From contig NZ_FNUM01000003.1 of the NCBI RefSeq assembly GCF_900107995.1, positions 361,855-425,854 of the forward strand: DNA of 64,000 bases, read 5' to 3'. Source of the stretch: Alcanivorax sp. DSM 26293 (GTDB lineage Bacteria > Pseudomonadota > Gammaproteobacteria > Pseudomonadales > Alcanivoracaceae). Position numbers and translations under genes: made by a program. The notes below the pieces were generated by a model. That model did no database searches. It saw nothing but the letters and a program-made list of their open reading frames with translations, and was not told the DNA's origin. Position 1 is the stretch's first letter, and every line of letters starts with the position of its first letter. Of the stretch, positions 8,892 through 16,541 are shown piece by piece.

Positions 8892-10151
8892 ATGCGCGCA
8901 ATTCTGGTGGTTCTTCATCGCTGGTTCGGCCTCTTTATTGCCGGCTTTCTGATTATTGCCGGCCTGACCGGGGCGCTGATTTCCTGGGACCACGAGCTGG
9001 ATGAATGGCTCAACCCGCACCTGTTCGAGAGCCAGAGTGAAGGGCAACCGCTGCCCATGCTGGAACTGGTGGACCGGGTGGAGCAGGCCGACCCCCGGGT
9101 ACGCGCCAGCTTTTTCCATCTGGAGCCGGAGCCCGGCCACAACGCGGAAATCTGGGTGGACGCCAGGGTGAATCCGGAAACGGGCCGCCGCTATGAGCTG
9201 GACTACGACCACGCCTTCGTGGACCCGGTCACCGGCGAGATCGTCGGTAAGCGCCTGTGGGGCAAGATCTCCCTGCACCCGGAACACCTGATGTCCTTCC
9301 TCTACAAGCTGCACTTCACCCTGCACTTGCCGGAGTGGAAGGGCATTGATCGCTGGGGGATCTGGCTGATGGGTGCCGCCGCCATGGTGTGGCTGTTCGA
9401 CACCTTTATCGCCATGGCACTGACCCTGCCGCGTAAGCGCCGTACCCAAAAGCCCGCTGGCAAGAGCTGGCTGCAACGCTGGAAACCTGCCTGGATGATT
9501 CGCCGCGGCGCCGGCGCCTACAAGCTGAATTTCGACCTGCACCGGGCCGTGGGCCTGTGGGTGTTCGGCCTGCTACTGATTCTGGCGTTTACCTCTTTCT
9601 CCCTGAACCTGTACCGGGAAATTTTCTACCCGGTCATGTCCATGGTCTCCGAAACCACCCCCGGGCCTTTCGAGACACGCACCCCCACCGCCCTGCATGA
9701 ACCGGTGGAACCCCAGGTAAGCTGGCCAGCCCTGTTCGATAAAGCGCGCACCGAAGCGGATAACCGCCAGTGGCAAGAGCCCATCGGCGATACCTTCTAC
9801 AGCGACAACTTCGCCGTGTTCGGGGTGCGCTTCTATTACCCGGGCGAAGACCACGACAGCGGCGGCATGAAAGTGAAAAGCCTTTACTACGATGGCGAAA
9901 ACGGCCAGCTGATCGGTGACGAAGTGCCCTGGGAAGGCACCGCCGCCGACGTCTTCAACCAGCTGCAGTTCCCCCTGCATTCCGGCCGCATCGCCGGCCT
10001 GCCCGGCCGTATCATCGTATCGATCATGGGCATTGCCGTGGCCATGCTCTCCATCACCGGCGTAGTGATCTGGTGGAAGAAACGCAAGGCGCGGGTGGCG
10101 AGCAAAAAGCGTAAGCAGATCAACACATCCACCGCCACATCAGCCACCTGA
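8892..10151 (+). CDS. PepSY-associated membrane protein (iron-regulated, PiuB-like)
   Basis: A 419-residue inner-membrane protein of the PepSY_TM family. It begins MRAILVVLHRWFGLFIAGF, with the HRWxGL motif in the first helix, has a large periplasmic PepSY region, a second helix pair near residues 165-235 (LHRAVGLWVFGLLL), and a final helix followed by a Lys/Arg-rich tail. Known members act in siderophore uptake as membrane-bound reductases of ferric siderophores or are otherwise iron-repressed. The upstream Fur-like box supports iron control. The ATG at 8892 is chosen because it opens the first membrane helix; the longer frame crosses the Fur box. Confidence 0.85.
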   Translation: MRAILVVLHRWFGLFIAGFLIIAGLTGALISWDHELDEWLNPHLFESQSEGQPLPMLELVDRVEQADPRVRASFFHLEPEPGHNAEIWVDARVNPETGRRYELDYDHAFVDPVTGEIVGKRLWGKISLHPEHLMSFLYKLHFTLHLPEWKGIDRWGIWLMGAAAMVWLFDTFIAMALTLPRKRRTQKPAGKSWLQRWKPAWMIRRGAGAYKLNFDLHRAVGLWVFGLLLILAFTSFSLNLYREIFYPVMSMVSETTPGPFETRTPTALHEPVEPQVSWPALFDKARTEADNRQWQEPIGDTFYSDNFAVFGVRFYYPGEDHDSGGMKVKSLYYDGENGQLIGDEVPWEGTAADVFNQLQFPLHSGRIAGLPGRIIVSIMGIAVAMLSITGVVIWWKKRKARVASKKRKQINTSTATSAT

Positions 10152-10168
10152 ACGGCCTGCTAACCACC

Positions 10169-10271
10169 CTGTAGGAGCGCCACTTGAGGCGCGAAATAGG
10201 CTTGCGACACGATGACAAAATGGAGAGGCTATAAAACCACATGGTTCGCGCCTCAAGTGGCGCTCCTACAG
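10169..10271. repeat. REP hairpin A2 (perfect 27-bp arms) beside the RAYT gene
   Basis: The left arm at 10169-10195 starts CTGTAGGAGCGCCACTTGAG. The right arm at 10245-10271 is its exact reverse complement, with a 49-nt centre. It lies 6 bp from the stop codon of the RAYT transposase gene, the arrangement expected if that enzyme recognises this REP family. Confidence 0.88.
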
Positions 10272-10277
10272 CAATCC

Positions 10278-10721
10278 TCAAAGCCACATCGCATTCCAGT
10301 AAGGGTAATATCTAAGGGATTTGACCAGGCCGGCACGCAGGGGATTGGCAACAATATAACGGGCAATATCCTTGATCGATTCCTGGTAGCGGATCGCATG
10401 GTCGTGGTAGCCCCTTTGCCAGATGCGCCCCCCTGACAAACGACCGCTCCTGCCTTTTACAAGATTCATGGTTGTGGAAAGTGGGTACTTCCCCTCCAGC
10501 GTAAAAAGCCAATGGATATGATCCGGCATCACGACAAAACAGAATGAGGAGGTCATCCCCTGCTTATCGGACCAGAGCAATGTCCGGCACATGGTTCGCG
10601 CATGCTGTGCGTCTTCAAACCAAGGATACCGCCCATTCGTCACTGCAGTGACGTGATAAACCCTTCCCGCCTCGGAGTAACGACCCTGCCTGAGACGATT
10701 TCCCTGATATCGCTTTTCCAT
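10278..10721 (-). CDS. REP-associated tyrosine transposase (RAYT, Y1 HUH family)
   Basis: A 147-residue single-domain transposase of the IS200/IS605-like Y1 family that nicks REP sequences. Motifs seen: VMPDHIHWLF, containing the HxH metal site; GYHDHAIRYQES, with a candidate catalytic tyrosine near the C-terminal helix; and RYIVANPLRAGLV, the RAYT signature. It appears intact. The start is unsure: ATG at 10721 or a GTG at 10745, neither with a strong ribosome-binding site. A perfect REP hairpin sits immediately downstream, and further REPs are scattered through the window. RAYTs are domesticated, usually single-copy genes rather than mobile IS elements. Confidence 0.9.
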   Translation of the reverse strand: MEKRYQGNRLRQGRYSEAGRVYHVTAVTNGRYPWFEDAQHARTMCRTLLWSDKQGMTSSFCFVVMPDHIHWLFTLEGKYPLSTTMNLVKGRSGRLSGGRIWQRGYHDHAIRYQESIKDIARYIVANPLRAGLVKSLRYYPYWNAMWL

Positions 10722-10825
10722 ACAAAAAGGATTGCGCCCAAGCACAAGGCAGCAAAGCCGATATCGCTGAAGTTTCTGTAGGCGGCACGATCAAGCGAAC
10801 GAGAGCAGGCTCTCAACAGCAAGCA

Positions 10826-11248
10826 TCAGAACCGATCACGACCGGGCTGGTTGAGGTTGTTGATGCGGGTCTTGCCTAGCAGTTTCAGTAACAGATTGCG
10901 GAAGAAACGCAGTAGCGGATAGAGCACTTTCGAGACACGCCGGGAACGGAACATCCAGTAGTTGAAACGGTTGAAGATCCCCGAGCGGCTGCCGATCAGG
11001 GCCAGGGCATGGATGGCATCGGCGCCGTAATAGAGCTGGTCGCCCATCTTCAGCACCATACCCTGATCGATATCCAGGCCGGCGCCGGTGATCTCGCGCA
11101 TCACCTCACTGTCTTCCCGGGCATCCACGATACGCAGTTCACCCACGCTTTCGCGGACGCGCACTACCTGGCAATAGGCGTGGCAGGCCGGGCATTCCTT
11201 GTCGTAGACCAGCAGGATGTTGGGGCGTGAAATGTCGGGACGGGACAC
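10826..11248 (-). CDS. DCC-family (DUF393) thioredoxin-like protein
   Basis: A 140-residue protein of the DCC family, named for an N-terminal Asp-x-x-Cys-x-x-Cys. The motif is VYDKECPACHAYCQ, about residues 14-27. Residues 40-85 continue a thioredoxin-like fold (GADAIHALALIG). The C-terminus is basic and hydrophobic, as in other members, and may touch the membrane. The function of the family is not settled; disulphide chemistry is presumed. I choose the GTG at 11248, which has GGAGG 4 nt before it. A TTG at 11269 would place the start inside a terminator. Confidence 0.78.
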   Translation of the reverse strand: MSRPDISRPNILLVYDKECPACHAYCQVVRVRESVGELRIVDAREDSEVMREITGAGLDIDQGMVLKMGDQLYYGADAIHALALIGSRSGIFNRFNYWMFRSRRVSKVLYPLLRFFRNLLLKLLGKTRINNLNQPGRDRF

Positions 11249-11267
11249 ATGGCCTCCGGCTGAACCC

Positions 11268-11292
11268 AAAAAAAGCCCCCTGTCGGGGGCTT
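11268..11292 (-). terminator. Rho-independent terminator of the CsgG-like gene
   Basis: AAGCCCCC and GGGGGCTT (11273-11280 and 11285-11292) form an 8-bp stem with a 4-nt loop. On the minus strand a T7 run follows. It lies 5 bp after the stop codon of the gene at 11297 and separates that operon from the DCC gene. Confidence 0.9.
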
Positions 11293-11296
11293 GTTG

Positions 11297-12592
11297 TTAC
11301 CACTGAATCGGCGCTTCCGACGAGCCCGGGCTGGGCGCCTGCCCGGCGGGTCCGGCCGTCGGGCTGTCTGCGCCAGCGGCACTGCGTACCCGGTCGCCGG
11401 CCTGCAGGGGACTGCTGGCCGGGCCGTCCAGGCGAGCGACGCCATAATCCGGGCGCACATCGGTGACGGTCAGGGTGGCCAGGGCGTTACCCTCCAGCTT
11501 GATGGTCAGGCCGGTGTCCGGGTCTTTCATTTCCCCGGCGGGGCGATAGACCTGCATGCTGGCATCCTGCTCCAGCCGGCCCTGACCCTGGCTCAGGAAT
11601 ACGGTATCGCCCTGCACCTTGATGATCTGCACCGGATAGAGCACATCCGTGGCGGCACCGGCCATGGCCCGGGCAATGACGGGATAGAGTTCATCCGCCA
11701 GCCGCTCCGGGTGGTTGCGGTCGTCGATCTTGAGCTGACGGGCCACCTCGCGGATGGACGCTTCAGACTGGTTCCAGTCGAACAGGTCTGCCCAGAGGAT
11801 TTCGCTGCTGGTGGTATCGATCAATCGATAGCGAACCCGGATGCGCGGCTCATAACCGGAAAACTTGGCACCATAGAATTCCCGCTGACTGTCGCCGATG
11901 CTGAAATCTTCGATGGTGCCTACCAGCAGCAGATCGGCCCCTTTGCGCTGCCCCAGCCGGGCCAGCTCTTCCGGCGCCACACTGCCGCTGGCGACGACGG
12001 ACTGCTCCTGATCAATGGCATCCAGGTTGGCCCGGTCCAGCACCCGGAAACGACCGGACTGGGTAAAGGCGGTAACCAGATCATCGCGCAGCTGACGCTG
12101 CACCTGGCTGGCCGGCACCTGCACGTCACCCAGGTCATAACGGGGCTGGCGGCTGTCGAAGGTGGTAATGGCAATACCAGGCAGGTGCGAGCGGTCCGCA
12201 CCCAGGGTCTTGGGACGAAGCACCTCCGCCTGCACGTTGGCCTGCCACAGGCCGTCTTCCACCTGCTTCACCGACTGCACCTGGTAACTCTTGATATTGC
12301 CCAGGGTAGGCAGCTGCGGCTCTGGCACCGAGGTCTCGGTACCGATCCAGGTGCTCACATCACCCTGCTGGCGAACCACCCACTGCAGCACATTGGTGCG
12401 GAAGTTCGGGTCCACGGCCACGCTGACCCCGCCGGCCTGTCGCACCGCCGCCACCAGGGCATTGGTCATGGCCTGCTCCGGGTTGTCGCCGTAGCCGCGG
12501 GCCGATACAGAAACGGTCTCCGTGGCAGCCTGGGCCAGCGACGCACACAACAACAGGATGAAACATAACGGAGCGAACAGGTGCTTGGTCAT
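11297..12592 (-). CDS. CsgG-like exported protein, last gene of the LpoB-type operon
   Basis: A 431-residue exported protein with a cleavable signal peptide (MTKHLFAPLCFILLLC, then SLAQA). Residues about 130-260 resemble the CsgG/LpoB nucleotide-binding-like fold: FTQSGRFRVLDRANLDAI, GADLLLVGTI, and the IDTTSSEILWAD strand. The N-terminal part (ARGYGDNPEQAMTNALVAA) resembles FlgT-like domains. The C-terminus is low-complexity, Ala/Pro/Ser-rich. There is no lipobox. The start is the ATG at 12592 with GGAGG 5 nt upstream; an ATG four codons earlier overlaps that site. It is the fourth gene of a minus-strand operon with three lipoproteins, pointing to an outer-membrane or cell-wall role. Confidence 0.75.
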   Translation of the reverse strand: MTKHLFAPLCFILLLCASLAQAATETVSVSARGYGDNPEQAMTNALVAAVRQAGGVSVAVDPNFRTNVLQWVVRQQGDVSTWIGTETSVPEPQLPTLGNIKSYQVQSVKQVEDGLWQANVQAEVLRPKTLGADRSHLPGIAITTFDSRQPRYDLGDVQVPASQVQRQLRDDLVTAFTQSGRFRVLDRANLDAIDQEQSVVASGSVAPEELARLGQRKGADLLLVGTIEDFSIGDSQREFYGAKFSGYEPRIRVRYRLIDTTSSEILWADLFDWNQSEASIREVARQLKIDDRNHPERLADELYPVIARAMAGAATDVLYPVQIIKVQGDTVFLSQGQGRLEQDASMQVYRPAGEMKDPDTGLTIKLEGNALATLTVTDVRPDYGVARLDGPASSPLQAGDRVRSAAGADSPTAGPAGQAPSPGSSEAPIQW

Positions 12593-12653
12593 AACGGCCT
12601 CCATGTCTGGTTAGCTTGCACGCAGCCGGTCACCCCGGTTGCGTGCAGCGTCC

Positions 12654-13247
12654 TTACAACCCGAACAGGCTCTTGCTGCGAGTCTTGCGGATTTCTTTTT
12701 CGTTAGTCCACTCGATGATGCCGGTCTGGATGTTGAGCAGCTTGAGGGTGAACTTGTAGTACACGTCCTTGGTGCTGCCATCGCGTTTGACGATGGAGGA
12801 GAAGTTACCGTACATCATCAGCTCGGCACCGATCTGGCGGCCCATGGCGGCGGCTGTGGATTGATCCACCATGCCGGAATCGCTCTGGTATTCCAGCTGC
12901 TGACGCACACGATCCACCACGGACATGTCCACAAAACGGAACTTGCCGGAGTTGATCAGCTTGGACTGGATGGTGTCGGTGATGGACTCGGTGTCCACGT
13001 GTTCGGTGGTCTTGTTCTTGATGCGATCCACGAATACCACCGGACGGCGGTTCTGGGTCATCTGCACGATGGGCGGAAACACCATCATGTCATCCACCAT
13101 CTTGGCGGCGATCATCTGCAGGTCGGTGGAACCGAAATCCGTATTCACGGTTTCGCGGGCCTGGGCATCACCGTAATCCACCTTGGAGGCACAACCGGAC
13201 AGGGCCAGGGCGCTGCCCAGCAGCAGCAGGGAAAGTAGGCGTAGCAT
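12654..13247 (-). CDS. lpoB: LpoB-family lipoprotein (penicillin-binding protein activator)
   Basis: A 197-residue outer-membrane lipoprotein with lipobox ALSGCAS at residues 15-21. In E. coli LpoB reaches through the peptidoglycan to stimulate PBP1b. Family features are plain: KMVDDMM, RPVVFVDRIKNKTTEHVDT, the KLINSGKFRFVD and IGAELMMYGNFSS strands, and the FTLKLLNIQTGIIEW end. There is no long disordered linker of the E. coli kind. AGGAG precedes the ATG. The neighbours YcfL, a COG3014 lipoprotein and a CsgG-like protein form the cluster known in other marine gammaproteobacteria. Whether it activates a PBP here is inferred from family. Confidence 0.85.
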   Translation of the reverse strand: MLRLLSLLLLGSALALSGCASKVDYGDAQARETVNTDFGSTDLQMIAAKMVDDMMVFPPIVQMTQNRRPVVFVDRIKNKTTEHVDTESITDTIQSKLINSGKFRFVDMSVVDRVRQQLEYQSDSGMVDQSTAAAMGRQIGAELMMYGNFSSIVKRDGSTKDVYYKFTLKLLNIQTGIIEWTNEKEIRKTRSKSLFGL

Positions 13248-13288
13248 TATGAGATTCTCCTTGTTCCTTTTAGGAAGGCACGCGACGA

Positions 13289-13687
13289 TTATTCGCGCAC
13301 CCAGATTTCAAAGCGTACGGCGGACGGGTTGGGGGCAACGGCCTGGACGCTGTTCTGGCTACGACCTGCCATCACCACCTGCCGCCAGGGCTGGCCTTCC
13401 GGCGCCTGCTCGAAACCGTCCTTATCAAACCATTTGAACTTGTATTGGAAATCCAGTTCAAATTTCCAGTCATTTTCCAGGGTGGCCTGTATGTAGAGCA
13501 GGTCGCCCACGGTCTTTTGCTTCAGGTCCTGCACGGAAATGCGGCTGGATAACAGGCTGTTGCTGGAATAGACCTTGGTGATGGTCTCGCCGTCTTCATC
13601 CACTTCCATGCGGCCCATATTGGTGGCCGAACAGGCCGCCAGCATGGCCGCCAGCAGCAGCGCCAGCATCGGGCGTAACAGTGTCAT
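13289..13687 (-). CDS. YcfL-family (DUF1425) lipoprotein
   Basis: A 132-residue lipoprotein with lipobox LAAC at residues 16-19. The mature part fits DUF1425/YcfL: LLSSRISVQDLKQKTVGDLL, then QATLENDWKFELDFQYKFKWFD and a C-terminal strand. In E. coli ycfL lies directly before lpoB (ycfM); the same order occurs here, 41 bp before lpoB. It overlaps the end of the COG3014 gene by 4 bp (ATGA), which shows translational coupling. Its biochemical role is not known. Confidence 0.82.
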   Translation of the reverse strand: MTLLRPMLALLLAAMLAACSATNMGRMEVDEDGETITKVYSSNSLLSSRISVQDLKQKTVGDLLYIQATLENDWKFELDFQYKFKWFDKDGFEQAPEGQPWRQVVMAGRSQNSVQAVAPNPSAVRFEIWVRE

Positions 13688-15051
13688 AAGGGTCCCTCCT
13701 GAACGGGTAACACGCGGGTAATCAGCTGGCCGGGAACGGCCGCCACATGAATCACGGTGAGGCCACGGTTAACCACCGGTACCGTCAACGTAGCATTGCC
13801 CCCGGGGGTGCTCAATACAAGGGTATGTTCCCCCTGGGGCAGTGAAAATCGTGTTGCCTGGGCATAGGCAGGCAGGGTCAGCCAGCTGCGCCGGTCCGCC
13901 TGCTCGCTGACCAGGTTGTACAGCTGGGTGGCAAAGGCCCCCAGCGGGCCGAAATCATCGTTGGCCTTTTTCTGCAGGTTGTACTTGGCGGTGGCCCGCA
14001 GGGTCTGGCGCACCAGCATGCCCGGCAACCGCTCTTTCAGGTCCTTGGCGGCCAGGGCCCCCACATCCGCCAGCACCACGGTTTCCCCCAGCGGCTGGCT
14101 GGCGCTGTCCAGCACCCGCAGGCTGTTGGGGCGCGGCTTGCTGGTCAGGGAATAGGTGGGAAAGGCCACCGAAAAGATGCCGTGGACCGTGGGAATGGGC
14201 AGGCTGAATTCTTCCCGGGCCTGCACAAAACCCTGCTCGTACAGTACCGCTACCATGCCATCTTTTTCAGGCCGGCCCTTCATGGCATTGGACACGCGCT
14301 CAACGTCTTCCTTGAGCATGTCCAGCTCCGGATGAATCTCCAGGGCCTTCTTGTAGTCCACCAGGGCATCGTTGTATTCGCCGTGGGCTTCCCAGAACAG
14401 GGCCGACAGGTAGAAAGACCAGGCATTCTGGAAACTGGCCTTCACTTCCCCGGCCACCGCATTGATACCCTGGAAATAGCCATCGAACTGGCTCAGGTCC
14501 ACGTTGTTTTCTTCCGCCGCTTCCTCCGCCTTGGCAATTTCCTTGTCACGCTTGTCCGCGGCCACCCGTTGTTCCAGGGCCGCACCACGCAGCTCCACAG
14601 CGGTGCCGGTGGGGTCGTTGGCATCCCAGTAATTCAGGGCCTGGTAGGCATGGGTGAAGATGCGCTCGTAGTCCGGGGCCACGTAGCCGCGGGCATTGTC
14701 GTTGGTGACCAGGGAAGTGGTGGAAGACGCCAGGGACGAGACCTGGATACGGGCACTGGCATCCTCCTCGTCGTATTTCTGGATGGCAGCAGCAAAGGCC
14801 TCACGGCTTTGCTCGCGCTGGCCGGTGAGCTGGCTGACCCGGCCCAGCTCCTGCAGATAAAGGACGCCATCGCCGCCAGCAGCGGCTTTTTCCAGCTTCT
14901 CGGTGGCCGCCGGCGCCACCGGAGCGGTGGCCAGCGAGGCCTTCCATTGCTGGGCCTGATTGGGGTAGGGCACAAACAGGGAGTTTGTGGCACAGCCGGA
15001 CAATGCCAGCAGCCCTGCAACCAACAGGCATCCTTTCCTGAGTCGTCTCAT
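13684..15051 (-). CDS. COG3014-type lipoprotein with TPR-like repeats
   Basis: A 455-residue lipoprotein with lipobox LALSGC at residues 15-20. Residues about 40-290 are helical and TPR-like, with an acidic Lys/Glu helix (RDKEIAKAEEAAEENNVD) and SFYLSALFWEAHGEYNDALVDYKKALEI as the clearest repeat, given here in outline. The C-terminal third is beta-rich and ends with a domain that may contact the envelope. It is first in the four-gene operon and has a terminator hairpin just upstream that isolates it from serA. The family is uncharacterised but co-occurs with YcfL and LpoB, so an envelope-scaffold role is likely. Confidence 0.72.
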   Translation of the reverse strand: MRRLRKGCLLVAGLLALSGCATNSLFVPYPNQAQQWKASLATAPVAPAATEKLEKAAAGGDGVLYLQELGRVSQLTGQREQSREAFAAAIQKYDEEDASARIQVSSLASSTTSLVTNDNARGYVAPDYERIFTHAYQALNYWDANDPTGTAVELRGAALEQRVAADKRDKEIAKAEEAAEENNVDLSQFDGYFQGINAVAGEVKASFQNAWSFYLSALFWEAHGEYNDALVDYKKALEIHPELDMLKEDVERVSNAMKGRPEKDGMVAVLYEQGFVQAREEFSLPIPTVHGIFSVAFPTYSLTSKPRPNSLRVLDSASQPLGETVVLADVGALAAKDLKERLPGMLVRQTLRATAKYNLQKKANDDFGPLGAFATQLYNLVSEQADRRSWLTLPAYAQATRFSLPQGEHTLVLSTPGGNATLTVPVVNRGLTVIHVAAVPGQLITRVLPVQEGPL

Positions 15052-15063
15052 AGGTTAGATACG

Positions 15064-15104
15064 AAAAAGCCGGAGCAGGCAAGGTAGCCCGCCACCGGCT
15101 TTTT
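15064..15104 (-). terminator. Terminator between serA and the lipoprotein operon
   Basis: AAAAAGCCGG at 15064-15073 pairs with CCGGCTTTTT at 15095-15104, with inner GC pairing. It has a T-run in both directions. It lies 65 bp downstream of the serA stop and just before the lipoprotein operon start. Confidence 0.82.
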
Positions 15105-15168
15105 GTCGAGTGTTTCACCGTTCTCAGGGAGGACCCGAACAGCCGCTCCCCGAGAAACGCCGACTCAC

Positions 15169-16398
15169 CTAGAACAACACCCGGGTACGGATGGTGCCGT
15201 CGATGGTGCGCAGCTTTTCCAGCGCCAGCTGGCTGTAGGCCTTGTCCACATCGATGACCACGTAACCGATTTCCTCGTTGGTCTGCAGGTACTGGCCACA
15301 GATATTGATGCCATTCTCGGAGAAAATGGTGTTGATCTGGGTGAGCACGCCGGGCACGTTCTTGTGAATGTGCAGCAGGCGGTGCATGTCCGGGTGAGCC
15401 GGCAGGGCCACTTCCGGGAAGTTCACCGCGCCCAGGGTGGCACCGTTGTCGGAATAGCGGGCCAGCTTTTCGGACACCTCGGTGCCGATGTTGACCTGGG
15501 CTTCCTGGGTGGAACCACCGATGTGCGGGGTCAGGATCACGTTGTCGAATTCACGCAGCGGGCTGATGAATTCGTCGTCGTTGCCCTTGGGCTCTTCCGG
15601 GAACACGTCGATGGCCGCGCCCAGCAGGTGACCGTCTTTCAGGGCCGCCGCCAGGGCGTCGATATCCACCACCTTGCCGCGGGCGTAGTTGATCAGGTAG
15701 CCCTTGGGCTTCATGGCACGGATCTGCTCTTGCTTGATCATCCAGCGGGTGTCGGCGGTGTCCGGCACGTGCAGGCTGACCACATCGCTCATGCCCAGCA
15801 GCTCGTTGAGGCTGCTCACCTGCTCGGCATTGCCCAGCGGCAGCTTGGGAATCACGTCGTAGAACTTCACCTTCATGCCCATGGACTCGGCCAGTACGGA
15901 CACCTGGGCGCCGATATTGCCGTAACCCACCAGACCCAGGGTCTTGCCCCGGATTTCATAGCTGTCCTTGGCAGACTTGAGCCAGCCGCCGCGGTGGGCA
16001 GAGGCGTTCTTCTCGGGAATGCCGCGCATCAGGTTGATGGTATGGGCAATCACCAGTTCCGCCACGGAACGGGTATTGGAATAGGGGGCATTGAATACCG
16101 GGATACCACGCTTCAGGGCAGCATTGAGGTCTACCTGGTTGGTACCGATACAGAAACAACCCACGCCGATCAGCTTCTCCGCTGCCTGGAACACCTCTTC
16201 GGTGAGCTGGGTGCGGGAACGGATGCCAATGAAATGGGCGTCCTTGATCTTGTCTGCCAGGTCGTTGCCGGTCAGCGCAGTGGGCAGCAGCTCCACGTTG
16301 CTGTAGCCGTGCGCCTTCAGGTTCTCCACGGCGTTTTCGTGGATGCCCTCGAGCAGGAGAACGCGGATCTTGTCCTTCTCAAGAGAAGTATCGGCCAT
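15169..16398 (-). CDS. serA: D-3-phosphoglycerate dehydrogenase
   Basis: First enzyme of serine synthesis; it oxidises 3-phosphoglycerate with NAD+. It can also reduce 2-oxoglutarate to D-2-hydroxyglutarate. The 409-residue length is that of the E. coli-type enzyme. Visible: the GYGNIG dinucleotide motif, the catalytic arginine in NYARGKVVD, DVFPEEP with the acidic residue, PHIGGSTQEAQ with the catalytic histidine, and a C-terminal ACT domain that in E. coli binds serine for feedback inhibition. The ATG at 16398 begins MADTSLEKDKIRVLLLEG, matching the family; the upstream open frame is promoter DNA. It is divergent from a D-2-hydroxyglutarate-dehydrogenase-like gene. Confidence 0.97.
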   Translation of the reverse strand: MADTSLEKDKIRVLLLEGIHENAVENLKAHGYSNVELLPTALTGNDLADKIKDAHFIGIRSRTQLTEEVFQAAEKLIGVGCFCIGTNQVDLNAALKRGIPVFNAPYSNTRSVAELVIAHTINLMRGIPEKNASAHRGGWLKSAKDSYEIRGKTLGLVGYGNIGAQVSVLAESMGMKVKFYDVIPKLPLGNAEQVSSLNELLGMSDVVSLHVPDTADTRWMIKQEQIRAMKPKGYLINYARGKVVDIDALAAALKDGHLLGAAIDVFPEEPKGNDDEFISPLREFDNVILTPHIGGSTQEAQVNIGTEVSEKLARYSDNGATLGAVNFPEVALPAHPDMHRLLHIHKNVPGVLTQINTIFSENGINICGQYLQTNEEIGYVVIDVDKAYSQLALEKLRTIDGTIRTRVLF

Positions 16399-16432
16399 GA
16401 TGGAAGTCTCGGTAGCCTGTGAAATGGGCGCG

Positions 16433-16444
16433 TATGGTACCATA
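16433..16444. promoter_or_regulatory. Palindromic operator candidate between serA and the FAD oxidoreductase
   Basis: TATGGTACCATA is a perfect 12-bp palindrome flanked by GCGC on both sides. It lies 35 bp before the serA start and 98 bp before the divergent gene. The TGGT/ACCA core resembles sites of GntR-family regulators, but no such regulator is encoded nearby. Confidence 0.4.
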
Positions 16445-16541
16445 GCGCGCTCAAATTGAGAGCAACCCGTGCGGGACTTCTCTTCATGTCCCCATGAGCC
16501 CGACTCAAGCACCCGGCACGACCCGTTCAGGAGACCCGTTG

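Noticed and set aside
10212..10436. 74-codon frame crossing the REP and the RAYT gene
   Set aside because: It reads REP arm and antisense RAYT sequence.
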